A stretch of DNA of 64,000 nucleotides from Alloscardovia omnicolens DSM 21503 (GCF_000420505.1 NZ_ATVB01000004.1:62001-126000); one strand, 5' to 3'; shown: positions 16,915 to 25,274, numbered from the stretch's first letter. The notes: a model not told the origin generated them from the letters alone. A program made the numbers and translations.

Positions 16915-17450
16915 CTTGTGCTTGGCTTGTTTTATAGGGGCTGGCTGGTGTGAGTCAGGACGGGTGTGATGCGTCATCAGATACAACACGCGAATTGATA
17001 TAAAGCGGTTTTTCGGAGTTTAGTGGGGTTGTGTAGGTTGCAGGTGCGTGGCGGTTGTGAGCGTGGAATGCTAGCAATGTTTGCGTCCATTTTTCACGTA
17101 ATAGCAGCTCTTATATGTTCCTGAAAGTTGCTAGCGCCACGCACTCACAACGCTGGCGTCCATCGTTGAGAGTGTTTTCTGCCCTTGCTCATGCGTGAAT
17201 CATGGAACGCTAGAGCAAGTCACGTTTCACGTTGTTGGTTATATGCTTAACCGCATGCACTAAAATCTACCCCCGCGTGTTTCAGAAGCTCAATATCTCT
17301 GCAGATTGTTATACTCCGCCACGTCCCAAAGTCCACATATTGAACACCCGCCAGTCTCCAAAGCAAGTAAAAATCGCCATACTTCGCATCTTCCCGAAAA
17401 CAGTACGAAACAATTGCTCGTAAGCCAAGGAAATATAAGGGAAATAGAAT
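16915..17450. other. Gene-free stretch upstream of amt
   Basis: No open reading frame with gene-like content. It carries a composite dispersed repeat (17047-17174) and a 7-bp stem CTTGCTC/GAGCAAG (17184-17219). The rest shows nothing I can assign. Confidence 0.5.
17047..17174. repeat. Dispersed intergenic repeat, copy A
   Basis: Module CGTGGCGGTTGT-N12-CTAGCAAT at 17047-17078. A second dyad CACTCACAACG / CGTTGAGAGTG follows at 17142-17174 (10 of 11 bases, 11-base spacer). TTGCTAGC..CCACGC..TCACAAC at 17128-17151 is also a diverged inverted copy of the first module. The same arrangement recurs at 58552-58657, and related parts at 32181-32350. Confidence 0.7.
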
Positions 17451-17466
17451 GTGTTAGTGCTAACAC
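17451..17466. promoter_or_regulatory. Palindromic operator-like site upstream of amt
   Basis: GTGTTAG-TG-CTAACAC, perfect 7-bp arms, resembling LacI-family operators used by bifidobacteria. A second candidate, GTAAT-N6-GTTAC at 17523-17538, loosely resembles a GlnR-type nitrogen box. Regulation by either is inference. Confidence 0.4.
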
Positions 17467-17610
17467 TGAAACCATCTTCCGAAACACGTCCGAAACGTGA
17501 GACGCCACTCAGATCGCGTCACGTAATACTTCAGTTACACATTTGGCGATTGTCCTTCACAAGCTCCTCCTTGAATAGCCATATACCTACTGGAGAAAAA
17601 GGAGGAGATT

Positions 17611-18897
17611 ATGAACTCAGGGGATACCGCGTGGATGCTCATATCGAGCGGTCTTGTTTTTCTGATGACCCCAGCCGTGGCATTTTTCTACGGCGGCATG
17701 GTGCGCGCAAAAGCTGTGCTGCACATGATGATGCTGTCTGTGGGAGCAATTGCCGTTGTTGCTCTTGCATGGGCTGCGTGCGGATGGTCAATTGCGTATA
17801 CCGGTAAATCTGTGGGAGGTGTCTTCGGCAACCCATTTACTGGCGCGTTCTTCCACGACGTCATTGCTGTGAAAGACGGCGTATACACGTCTTCAGCAGA
17901 TACAGGAACAGGCGCATACCCAGTAACGGTGGACGCCTTCTTCCAAATGACCTTCGCAATTATTACCGTTGCTTTGATTTCCGGTGCTTTGGCAGAGCGC
18001 GTTAAGTTTAGCACGTGGCTTGTTTTCACTCTATTATGGGTTATTTTCGATTACGCTCCGATGGCTCATATGGTATGGAATAAGGGTTTACTTTCTGCAG
18101 ACGGCGCGATTTCCAAGTTCTTTGGCGTTCCTGCGCACGATTTCGCAGGTGGCACGGTTGTGCATATTAACGCTGCTATTGCTGCTCTTGTTGTGGCTAT
18201 GATTGTGGGACGACGCAAGGGCTTTGGAGCTACTGCTTTTAAGCTTCACAACGTTCCGTTTGTTCTGTTGGGTGCTTTCTTGCTGTGGTTCGGATGGTTC
18301 GGATTTAACGGCGGTTCCGCTTTTGCTGCGAACGGCACTGCTGCTTATGCGATTATTACCACCACTTTGTGCGCGGGGGCTGCAACGCTCGGATGGCTGC
18401 TTGTGGAAAAGATCCGCACGAAGCACGCCACTCCTGTGGGCGCTGCTTCAGGTATGGTAGCCGGTTTGGTGGGTATTACTCCATCTGCTGATGTTGTTTC
18501 TCCTCTGGCTTCCATTATTATCGGCTTGATTGTGGGAGCTGTATGCTGCGTAGCTATTAGCGTTAAGTTTAAGCTCGGTATCGATGATTCGCTTGATGTT
18601 GTGGGCGTGCATGGTGTGGGAGGCGTGCTCGGAACTGTGTTCGTAGGCGTTTTCTCTGCTGGCTCAGGTTTGGTTACTCATGGAGATTTCCGCCTAGCTC
18701 TCGTTCAAATTATTATTGCGTTGATTGCGATTATTTTCTCTGCTGCAGTAACGTTTGTTATTGCTTTTGCTTTGGAGAAGACTATGGGCTGGCGCAGTAG
18801 CACATATGCAGAAATTACTGGAATTGATGTTGTTCAGCACGGTGAACATTCTTATGATTTCACAAGCACATCACTGTCTATTGGAAGGCACGCATAA
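17611..18897 (+). CDS. amt: Ammonium transporter (Amt/MEP/Rh family)
   Basis: A 428-residue membrane channel for ammonium, with about eleven helices. Family signatures include the N-terminal MLISSGLVFLMTPAVAFFYGG, the ammonium-site and pore region FAGGTVVHINAAIAALVVA, WFGFNGGSAFA and the second pore histidine region DVVGVHGVGGVLGT. A very strong ribosome site (AGGAGGAG) precedes the ATG. Its stop codon overlaps the PII gene start by one base, the classical amt-glnB pairing in which PII plugs the channel when nitrogen is plentiful. Confidence 0.95.
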   Translation: MNSGDTAWMLISSGLVFLMTPAVAFFYGGMVRAKAVLHMMMLSVGAIAVVALAWAACGWSIAYTGKSVGGVFGNPFTGAFFHDVIAVKDGVYTSSADTGTGAYPVTVDAFFQMTFAIITVALISGALAERVKFSTWLVFTLLWVIFDYAPMAHMVWNKGLLSADGAISKFFGVPAHDFAGGTVVHINAAIAALVVAMIVGRRKGFGATAFKLHNVPFVLLGAFLLWFGWFGFNGGSAFAANGTAAYAIITTTLCAGAATLGWLLVEKIRTKHATPVGAASGMVAGLVGITPSADVVSPLASIIIGLIVGAVCCVAISVKFKLGIDDSLDVVGVHGVGGVLGTVFVGVFSAGSGLVTHGDFRLALVQIIIALIAIIFSAAVTFVIAFALEKTMGWRSSTYAEITGIDVVQHGEHSYDFTSTSLSIGRHA

Positions 18898-19235
18898 TGA
18901 AACTCATAACTGCAATTATTCAGCCGGATAAGATTGATGACGTCGTTAGCGCTTTGGCTGGCGTGGGAGTGCACGGTTTAACGATTTCGGAAGCGCATGG
19001 CTACGGTCGTCAGCATGGGCATACAGAAGTTTTCCGCGGAACATCTGTTGAGGTAGATATTTTGCCGAAAGTCCGTTTTGAAATTGTGGCAGAAGATGCT
19101 GCTATTGATTCAATAGTCAACGCTATTTGTGTGGCAGCAGGTACCAACACTATTGGTGACGGTAAAGTGTGGGTTATTCCTGTGGAATCGGTAACCCGAG
19201 TGCGCACACACGAGCAGGGCGTAGACGCTCTCTAA
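18897..19235 (+). CDS. glnB: Nitrogen regulatory protein PII, lacking the modifiable Tyr51
   Basis: A 112-residue PII signal protein that senses 2-oxoglutarate and ATP/ADP and controls the ammonium channel. The core is conserved (MKLITAIIQPDKIDDVV, GHTEVFRG, the B-loop TNTIGDGKVWVIPVE). The T-loop reads RGTSVEVDILPK where typical PII has RGAEYVVDFLPK, so position 51 is Val and the site used for uridylylation or adenylylation is absent. No glnD lies downstream; the next gene is a convergent MATE exporter whose coding end overlaps by 4 bases. I infer control by ligand binding alone. Confidence 0.93.
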   Translation: MKLITAIIQPDKIDDVVSALAGVGVHGLTISEAHGYGRQHGHTEVFRGTSVEVDILPKVRFEIVAEDAAIDSIVNAICVAAGTNTIGDGKVWVIPVESVTRVRTHEQGVDAL

Positions 19236-20620
19236 TCCTCTATTGCCGCGCGTATCCAGGTATCTGTATGCGCGCGGTTTATATTTCCTATACCGCGGAT
19301 ACCCATAAAAACAATATTAAAAACGAGCCACAAAGCTATCGCCTGAATCAACTCGGAAGCACCGTGCACAGCAAAGAAAGTAATAATCAAAAATACTATA
19401 TGTGCTACAGCGGAAACCGAGCATAACTTGGCTAAATAGGTAAAGTCACCTGCTCCAATCAAAACACCGTCGAGCGCCCAGAGCCAGCCGTGATACGGGA
19501 AGAAGATGCCGACGACCACAGCACACACGGCAATAATCTGAGCGGTTTGCGCGTCCGTGGTAAACAGGTGCGCGCCCGTGTATCCGAAAATGGCAAAGAG
19601 CAGGCCCACATACGCGCCCCAGATGATGCCGGCGCGCTCAATCTCCTTAATCAGCGAATGCACAAGCTTAATATTTTTCGCGCCCAAAGCAGCGCCCACC
19701 AGTGCTTGACCGCCAACTCCAATGGCATCGAGAACATTTAACGCTAAATTCCAAGAGGAATTAATCACCTGAAAGCTAGCCAGAACGCGGGTTCCCATAG
19801 CTGTGGCAACCATAATAGTGGCAACCATTCCTACGCGCAAAGCGGCTGTGCGCACAAAAAGCATAAGACCGTCTCCCGCGCTTTCCTTTACGCCAGCGAA
19901 GTCAGGCTTGAGCGTAACCTGATGGCGACGAAGAATGGGCAGCAGGTAGAGCACAACGATGGCACACATGAGCCACTGCGCAATGCCGGTGGCAATTCCC
20001 GAGCCGGCAACACCCCAGTGGAAGACGAAGATGAAGAGGGCATCGAGAAGAATGTTGACTACGGCTCCTGCCACCGCAGACCACAGGGTGATGTTTGCTT
20101 TGCGTAGGCCGCGGAACATGCCGTTAGCAGCATAAGCAATAAGAGTTCCCGTAATGCCCAAACCTGCGGTATGCACGTAAACTGTTGCAGAGTCGAGCAC
20201 AGCGCCGCGCGCGCCGAGAGCATAACTAATCGGATACGCTCCGCCAACGATGGCGAGTGTGAGTACTGCGCCAATCAGGGTGGCAAGCCACATGCCCGAT
20301 GTTCCTGCTTTTAATCCTTCTCGTGTGCGACCCGAACCCATAAGAATGGACACGCGCGAAGTGGTGGAGTACGCGAGGAAGAGGCATAAGCCAACTGAGG
20401 TGAGAATAATTGTGGATCCAATAGACAGACCCGCCAGAGCAGTGTCGGAAATAGTGCCTACAAAAGCAGTATCGGCCAAAATAAAAATAGGTTCGGCAAT
20501 GAGCTGACCCAAGGTAGGGATGGCAATGGCTGCCAACTGTTTGCGCACTGCGCGAGGAGAGGCGTCGGCGAGGAAGGAGTCGGTGGTCGGAGTAGTGGTG
20601 CTGTTCTGCTCAGAAGTCAT
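19232..20620 (-). CDS. MATE-family efflux transporter (DinF type)
   Basis: A 462-residue transporter with twelve predicted helices. The N-terminal half opens with AIAIPTLGQLIAEPIFILAD, the usual MATE helix 1, and the two-fold repeat is complete. DinF-type members export drugs or oxidised compounds in exchange for Na+ or H+. The open frame extends to 20815, but the extra 65 residues run through a DnaA-box cluster and look non-coding. I therefore start at the ATG at 20620. No clear ribosome site is present, so a leaderless transcript is possible. Confidence 0.88.
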   Translation of the reverse strand: MTSEQNSTTTPTTDSFLADASPRAVRKQLAAIAIPTLGQLIAEPIFILADTAFVGTISDTALAGLSIGSTIILTSVGLCLFLAYSTTSRVSILMGSGRTREGLKAGTSGMWLATLIGAVLTLAIVGGAYPISYALGARGAVLDSATVYVHTAGLGITGTLIAYAANGMFRGLRKANITLWSAVAGAVVNILLDALFIFVFHWGVAGSGIATGIAQWLMCAIVVLYLLPILRRHQVTLKPDFAGVKESAGDGLMLFVRTAALRVGMVATIMVATAMGTRVLASFQVINSSWNLALNVLDAIGVGGQALVGAALGAKNIKLVHSLIKEIERAGIIWGAYVGLLFAIFGYTGAHLFTTDAQTAQIIAVCAVVVGIFFPYHGWLWALDGVLIGAGDFTYLAKLCSVSAVAHIVFLIITFFAVHGASELIQAIALWLVFNIVFMGIRGIGNINRAHTDTWIRAAIED

Positions 20621-20700
20621 AGACACAATAGTATGGACAAGTTTGCCTCTTGTGGAGAAATTCTCACGCATAATAGGGGAATGTGAGCAATTCGACACGT

Positions 20701-20816
20701 TTATCCCCAAGTTATCCACCGTGTTATCCGCATATTGTGGATAACTAGAGGGGTTATTCACGTGCAACACGCATAGAAATGTGGATAACTGCCTGTTGTG
20801 GGGAATGTTATCCACA
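20701..20816. promoter_or_regulatory. Cluster of DnaA boxes upstream of dnaB
   Basis: Perfect 9-mers TGTGGATAA at 20736-20744 and 20780-20788 and TTATCCACA at 20808-20816. Near matches are TTATCCCCA (20701-20709), TTATCCACC (20712-20720), TTATCCGCA (20724-20732), TTATTCACG (20754-20762) and TGTGGGGAA (20797-20805). Both orientations occur. This density is typical of an origin or a DnaA-titrating or DnaA-regulated site. dnaA and dnaN are not in the window, and no clear AT-rich unwinding element is next to it. Confidence 0.8.
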
Positions 20817-21074
20817 ATGGGTGGGGCGGCTTGTTGGTTACTTGTTGGTTACTCGATTAGCTGCTCGCGGGTTAGTCTCGGGCTGCTTGATTAGCTGCTT
20901 AACCGTTTCATACACCTCTTATGCCACTTTTGATGCGCAAAAATGGCTTCAAAAGTGGCATATCGGTTGCGCGTATGTGACTAACCACATGCTACGCTTG
21001 GTCAATCGCTTTCGAGCATTCTCCATTTCTGTGTCTTTGCTGTATTCCTACAACCATCCGCATAGAATGGGCAT
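20817..21074. other. Rest of the gap before dnaB, with one strong hairpin
   Basis: A perfect 13-bp inverted repeat, ATGCCACTTTTGA at 20921-20933 and its complement at 20949-20961 (15-base loop), has no T tract on either strand. The repeated words TTGTTGGTTACT and GATTAGCTGCT occur at 20830-20900. No gene is seen. Confidence 0.5.
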
Positions 21075-22514
21075 ATGCCTGAAAACAGCAATGAACGAAT
21101 CTACTCCTCGCGCGGCGGTTATGATAGCAACGGTTACGACCGCTCATCAAGCAACCGCACAAGCAACCGCACCACAGACGACGTATTCATGGGAATGCCT
21201 CCCTACGACGAAACAGCCGAAATGGCCGTGCTTGGCGGCATGCTGATGAGCAATGACGTAATCGCAGAGGTCAGCGAAATCCTCGATGCACACGAGTTTT
21301 ACGTGCCAAAGCATCAGACGATTTACTCAGCAATTGTGGAGCGTTTTGCTGGCGGCGAGCAAGTCGATCCAGTGTTGGTGGCCGACACACTGCGCGTAAA
21401 AAACGAGCTCGAAAAAGTTGGTGGCGTAGATTATCTCGCCAGCCTTGTTCACGCTGTCCCGGCGGCAATCAACGCTATTCATTATGCCGATATTGTGCAT
21501 CGTGATGCCATGCTACGCGATGTTATCCAAACAGGCGTGCGCATCGCTCAAATGGGTTATGCCGCCGAAAGTTCAGATGCAGAAGAGGTTGTCAATCTCG
21601 CGCAAAACTCGGTCTATCATCTTTCGGACGGTCATGTTCGTCAGGATTATCAGTCTATTGGTGAGAGCGTGCGCAGTACTCTCGACCATATCGAAGAAAT
21701 CCAAGCGGGAACCGTCACTCCTGGCGTTCCTACAGGCTTCCGCGATATTGATAACGTAACGAACGGTTTGCAGCCGGGGCAGATGGTTGTTGTAGCAGGC
21801 CGTCCAGGTATGGGTAAGTCCACTATCGGCATCGATTTCGCAAGGTCAGCGGCATTGCATCATAATATGCCAACAGCTGTTTTCTCGCTCGAAATGAGCA
21901 AGCTGGAACTATCCCAGCGTATTATTTCTGCAGAAACGGGTATTACTCTCAAAGCCTTGCGCGATGCGGATAATATTAACGAAGAGGAATGGCGCAAACT
22001 CAATGCTTTCCAAGACCGTATTTCCGATGTGCCGCTCTACCTCGACGATTCGCCAAACATGTCGATGATGGAAATCCGTTCGAAATGTCGCCGTCTGTCT
22101 CGTCAAGGTCTGCGTTTAGTAGTGATTGATTACTTGCAGCTGATGAGTTCTGGCAAGCGCGTGGAGTCGCGTCAGCAAGAGGTCTCCGAGTTCTCGCGCT
22201 CGCTCAAGCTGCTTGCAAAAGAGTTGGAAGTTCCTGTGGTGGCGCTGTCTCAGCTGAACCGTGGCGCCGAGGCGCGCGCCGACCGCACGCCAATGATTTC
22301 CGACCTGCGTGAGTCCGGTTCGATCGAGCAGGATGCGGACGTGGTTATGCTTGTTCATCGCCCAGACGCTTATAATTCCGAAGACCGTCCGGGTGAGGCA
22401 GATATTATTATGGCAAAGCATCGTAACGGTCCAACCGCAACCTTTACGCTTGCTTTCCAGGGACATCTTTCGCGCTTTACCGATATGGCTGCTGACTACA
22501 GCCAGGGCGTTTAG
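21075..22514 (+). CDS. dnaB: Replicative DNA helicase DnaB
   Basis: A 479-residue hexameric 5'-3' helicase of the replication fork. The N-terminal primase-interaction domain (DETAEMAVLGGMLMSND onward) follows a Ser/Arg/Asn-rich extension of about 35 residues. The RecA-like domain has Walker A AGRPGMGKST, Walker B LRLVVIDYLQLM and ALSQLNRGAE, and the C-terminal KHRNGPTATFTLAF. No intein is present. The start at 21075 has no strong ribosome site. DnaA boxes about 260-370 bases upstream may couple its expression to initiation. Confidence 0.97.
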   Translation: MPENSNERIYSSRGGYDSNGYDRSSSNRTSNRTTDDVFMGMPPYDETAEMAVLGGMLMSNDVIAEVSEILDAHEFYVPKHQTIYSAIVERFAGGEQVDPVLVADTLRVKNELEKVGGVDYLASLVHAVPAAINAIHYADIVHRDAMLRDVIQTGVRIAQMGYAAESSDAEEVVNLAQNSVYHLSDGHVRQDYQSIGESVRSTLDHIEEIQAGTVTPGVPTGFRDIDNVTNGLQPGQMVVVAGRPGMGKSTIGIDFARSAALHHNMPTAVFSLEMSKLELSQRIISAETGITLKALRDADNINEEEWRKLNAFQDRISDVPLYLDDSPNMSMMEIRSKCRRLSRQGLRLVVIDYLQLMSSGKRVESRQQEVSEFSRSLKLLAKELEVPVVALSQLNRGAEARADRTPMISDLRESGSIEQDADVVMLVHRPDAYNSEDRPGEADIIMAKHRNGPTATFTLAFQGHLSRFTDMAADYSQGV

Positions 22515-22552
22515 AACTTTCAGACAGGATAGCAACAGATTACGGAGTTACT

Positions 22553-23878
22553 ATGGCATCTTCAGTTTTTTCTCGTTTAACGCCTGCGCTGGGAAAAATG
22601 GTGCGCGCGGCTGCCCGTGTGCGCGGTGGCGGTACTGCGTTGCCGGGCAAGGTTGTTGAAGCAATCGACGCTGGTTTTATGGCTCGCACTTTAGCGCAAC
22701 TTCCGTATGGAGTGGTGCTTGTGTCTGGAACGAACGGTAAAACCACTACCACGCGCATTGTGGCGTCTATGTTGGAGCGGTTGGGTTTGCGCGTTTTTAC
22801 GAACCCTACCGGATCGAATTTTACGCGCGGAGTTGTTTCTGCTTTGCTCGATCAGGTTGATTTATCTGGCCGCTTGCACGCCGATGTTGCTGTTCTAGAA
22901 CTAGACGAAGCCTATGCCGTTCATTTCGTGAAGAAAGTTAAACCGCGCTATAGTTTGCTGCTGAACGTTTTGCGCGATCAGCTCGACCGTTTTGGCGAAA
23001 TAGATACGACCGCGAAAATGCTCGCGGCTGTAGCCGAAGCGACCACGGGAACAGTTGTGCTCAACCGCGAAGATCCGCGCGTAGCTCAGCTCGCAGAAAG
23101 CGTGCAGCAAGACAATGCTCGCGTTGAGTATTTTGGCTTGAGTGATGATTTGATGAGTTTCTTCCCCTCTGACGATGCGATGCACGAAACAGAAGATAAG
23201 CTCAACTATCATTTAGCGCATTACCGTCCAGCACAAGTAACGCTTACCGAGCTGAAGCAGAAAAAAGCAGTTTTTGCTTTCGGTCAGACTGAAGGAACGT
23301 ATAGCGCGCAGTTAAAGCTCGAAGGAGTATATAACGCTTTTAACGCGGCGGGCGCGCTCGCTGTGGTAGACGCGGTTCTTCGCGAAGTGCAGCCGCAGAA
23401 GCGTCCATCGCATGCAGAAATGGTTCTCGCCCTTTCGCAAGTAACGCCTGCTTTTGGTCGTGGCGAATCAATTACTGTGGGAAATAGTGACGTTGAGCTT
23501 ATTTTGGTGAAGAATCCAATGGGCTTTAGGTTGGCGTTAAAATCTTTTGATTCTGCCGAGCACGACACGATGATTATTATTAACGACGAATACGCAGACG
23601 GTCGCGATATGAGCTGGCTGTGGGATGTGGACTTTAGTTCGCTATCTGCTGGTGGAGTGCAAAGCGTTTCGGGCGTGCGCGCTACGGATATGGCTTTACG
23701 CTTGGCATACGACGGCATAGATGCTCAAGGAGTCAACGAAAATATTGAAGAAGCCGTGCAGTCTTTCGTCAGCAACGGCAGCGGGCGAAATAAGCATGTG
23801 TACTGCACATATACAGCAATGTTAGCCGCTCGTAAAGCGCTAGCACAGATTGCGGATGTAGAGGATGTGGGGTTGTAA
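22553..23878 (+). CDS. murT: Lipid II isoglutaminyl synthase, MurT subunit, without Cys4 ribbon
   Basis: A 441-residue Mur-ligase-like subunit that, with GatD, amidates the alpha-carboxyl of D-Glu in lipid II. It shows the ATP site VSGTNGKTTTTRI, the central Mur ligase domain (LELDEAYAVHFVKKVKPRY, LLNVLRDQLDRFGEID) and the C-terminal DUF1727 domain (VKNPMGFRLALKSF, IINDEYADGRDMSWLWDVDF). The zinc ribbon expected in the middle is degenerate: residues 206-225 keep the frame (..KLNYHLAHYRPA) but contain no cysteine. The stop overlaps the gatD start by one base. Confidence 0.93.
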   Translation: MASSVFSRLTPALGKMVRAAARVRGGGTALPGKVVEAIDAGFMARTLAQLPYGVVLVSGTNGKTTTTRIVASMLERLGLRVFTNPTGSNFTRGVVSALLDQVDLSGRLHADVAVLELDEAYAVHFVKKVKPRYSLLLNVLRDQLDRFGEIDTTAKMLAAVAEATTGTVVLNREDPRVAQLAESVQQDNARVEYFGLSDDLMSFFPSDDAMHETEDKLNYHLAHYRPAQVTLTELKQKKAVFAFGQTEGTYSAQLKLEGVYNAFNAAGALAVVDAVLREVQPQKRPSHAEMVLALSQVTPAFGRGESITVGNSDVELILVKNPMGFRLALKSFDSAEHDTMIIINDEYADGRDMSWLWDVDFSSLSAGGVQSVSGVRATDMALRLAYDGIDAQGVNENIEEAVQSFVSNGSGRNKHVYCTYTAMLAARKALAQIADVEDVGL

Positions 23879-24669
23879 TGGCAGAAACTGTGAATAGCGC
23901 GAATAGTGTGAATGCGGAAGCGCGCGTGCTCGATATTGTGTCTTTGTATCCGAAAGATATGAATATTTACGGTGATACCGGCAATGTGAAAACCGTAGAG
24001 ATGCGCGCTCGCTTATACGGCTACGAACCGCGCATTCACGCATATAACGTGGGTGATGCGTGGCCAGAACAGGTCGATTTGATTTTAGGCGGCGGCGGTC
24101 AAGATAAAGGCCAAGCAGTGATTAGTGACAATCTTTTCGCTCGAGCCGATACTATTCGCGCGCTCGCTGCAGATGGCGTGCCGATGCTGTTAATTTGCGG
24201 ACTGTACCAGCTGTTTGGTGAGTATTTCGAAACGCATGAAGGGGAGCGCTTGCCAGGTATTAATGTGCTGGGAGTGCACACGATTGGCCAAGACACACGC
24301 ATGATTGGCAATCTGGTTGAGCAGACCGAAGAATGCGGCGCAATTGTGGGCTATGAGAATCATTCCGGACAAACAATTGTGCATGATGATGGAACGGTTG
24401 CGTGGGGTCGCGTTGAAGCTGAAGGCACGGGAAATAACGGTAGTGATTTAACTGAAGGCGCTCGCAAATATAACGTGATTGGCACGTATATGCACGGTTC
24501 TGTGCTACCGAAAAATCCACGGCTGGCTGATTTTCTGATCCGCTGTGCTGCTGAGCATCGTTACGGTTCGTTTGAGGCTTCCAGCACGGCTGAGCAGGTC
24601 GCTCAGTTAGAGAAGTTGAACGCTTTGGCGGCGGCTGCGTTTGGTGTTGCGTCAAGTAGGCCGCGGTAG
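23878..24669 (+). CDS. gatD: Lipid II isoglutaminyl synthase, GatD glutaminase subunit
   Basis: A 263-residue class I glutamine amidotransferase of the CobB/CobQ-like type that supplies ammonia to MurT. The nucleophile is Cys107 in LLICGLYQLFG (usual form CGGYQ) and the histidine is His206 in TYMHGSVLPKNP. The N-terminal IYGDTGNVKTVEMRARLYG matches GatD. It is coupled to murT by a one-base overlap and followed by a strong terminator, so the two form an operon, possibly with dnaB 38 bases upstream of murT. Confidence 0.94.
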   Translation: MAETVNSANSVNAEARVLDIVSLYPKDMNIYGDTGNVKTVEMRARLYGYEPRIHAYNVGDAWPEQVDLILGGGGQDKGQAVISDNLFARADTIRALAADGVPMLLICGLYQLFGEYFETHEGERLPGINVLGVHTIGQDTRMIGNLVEQTEECGAIVGYENHSGQTIVHDDGTVAWGRVEAEGTGNNGSDLTEGARKYNVIGTYMHGSVLPKNPRLADFLIRCAAEHRYGSFEASSTAEQVAQLEKLNALAAAAFGVASSRPR

Positions 24670-24691
24670 GCGTTGGTTTTGCTTGATTTTG

Positions 24692-24733
24692 AGGGTGTGC
24701 ATTGCGTTGGCAGTGCACACCCTTTGCTTTTTT
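24692..24733 (+). terminator. Terminator after murT-gatD
   Basis: A perfect 10-bp stem (AGGGTGTGCA with TGCACACCCT), a 12-base loop, then TTGCTTTTTT. Confidence 0.9.
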
Positions 24734-24810
24734 GGAAGCGGAGAGAAGTGATTGTGGAAAACTAGGCGTGTTTTCACATCGGTTCACATGTTCTGTATAT
24801 TTTGGAAAAT

Positions 24811-24832
24811 ATTGTAGTCTAGAGACTACAAT
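24811..24832. promoter_or_regulatory. Palindromic operator of the broken HigBA-type locus
   Basis: ATTGTAGTCT-AG-AGACTACAAT, perfect 10-bp arms, six bases before the old toxin start codon. Such palindromes bind the antitoxin (with toxin) in type II systems. The TATATTTTGG region just upstream could supply a -10 element. Confidence 0.7.
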
Positions 24833-24837
24833 AAGAC

Positions 24838-24917
24838 ATGAAGTAATACGGACAAGAAAATTCGACAAGTGGCTACGAAAGCTCAAGAACAAAGAAGCAG
24901 AAGCGAATTATTTTTAA
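24838..24917 (+). pseudogene. Remnant of a RelE/HigB-type (Gp49-like) toxin gene
   Basis: The ATG at 24838 is followed at once by AAG TAA. In the next frame the sequence reads VIRTRKFDKWLRKLKNKEAEANYF, the N-terminus of a RelE/ParE-HigB-type toxin. A single base lost near 24843 explains the shift. A stop follows at 24915, and most of the toxin is missing. A short tail (CKSKEAIRR then stop, 24933-24962) may be its old C-terminus. The toxin is therefore dead, while the antitoxin downstream is whole. Confidence 0.65.
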
Positions 24918-24974
24918 TGAGGGTTAATAATGTGTAAAAGTAAAGAAGCTATTCGAAGATAGACTGCTGAAGAT

Positions 24975-25274
24975 ATGGAGATATTGCCTTTTGATGTCGC
25001 TGATTACTTAGATAACGGAGAAATCGTCGTGGAATATTTAAATGCAGTTGCTCAGCACGAAGATTCTCAGCTTTTGATTGACGCCATCGGCGATGTAGCC
25101 CGAGCATATGGCATAGGTAAAGTTGCTAAGAGCGCGCATGTTAATCGTGTGAGCTTATACAAGAGTCTGAGTAAAACAGGAAAACCTAGCTTCGAAACCG
25201 TCATAAACGTTCTTGCGGCTTTAGGATTAAATTTCCGTGTTCGGCCAATTGAAGCAGGCGAGAGATCTAAATAA
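24975..25274 (+). CDS. HigA/addiction-module antidote-type antitoxin
   Basis: A 99-residue DNA-binding antitoxin of the addiction module antidote family. FDVADYLDNGEIVVEYLNAV is the family N-terminus. The helix-turn-helix lies at about residues 45-85 (GIGKVAKSAHVNRVSLYKSLS, then SFETVINVLAALGLNFRV). Such proteins neutralise a RelE/ParE-like toxin and repress the operon. The cognate toxin just upstream is a pseudogene, so this is a solo antitoxin that may protect against related modules or act only as a repressor. No strong ribosome site precedes the ATG. Confidence 0.85.
   Translation: MEILPFDVADYLDNGEIVVEYLNAVAQHEDSQLLIDAIGDVARAYGIGKVAKSAHVNRVSLYKSLSKTGKPSFETVINVLAALGLNFRVRPIEAGERSK

Noticed and set aside
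20621-20815. Longer N-terminus of the MATE exporter
   Set aside because: The extra codons run through the DnaA-box cluster and precede the conserved start of the family.
20701-20816. Firm call of oriC
   Set aside because: dnaA and dnaN are absent and no AT-rich unwinding element is evident, so only a DnaA-box cluster is reported.
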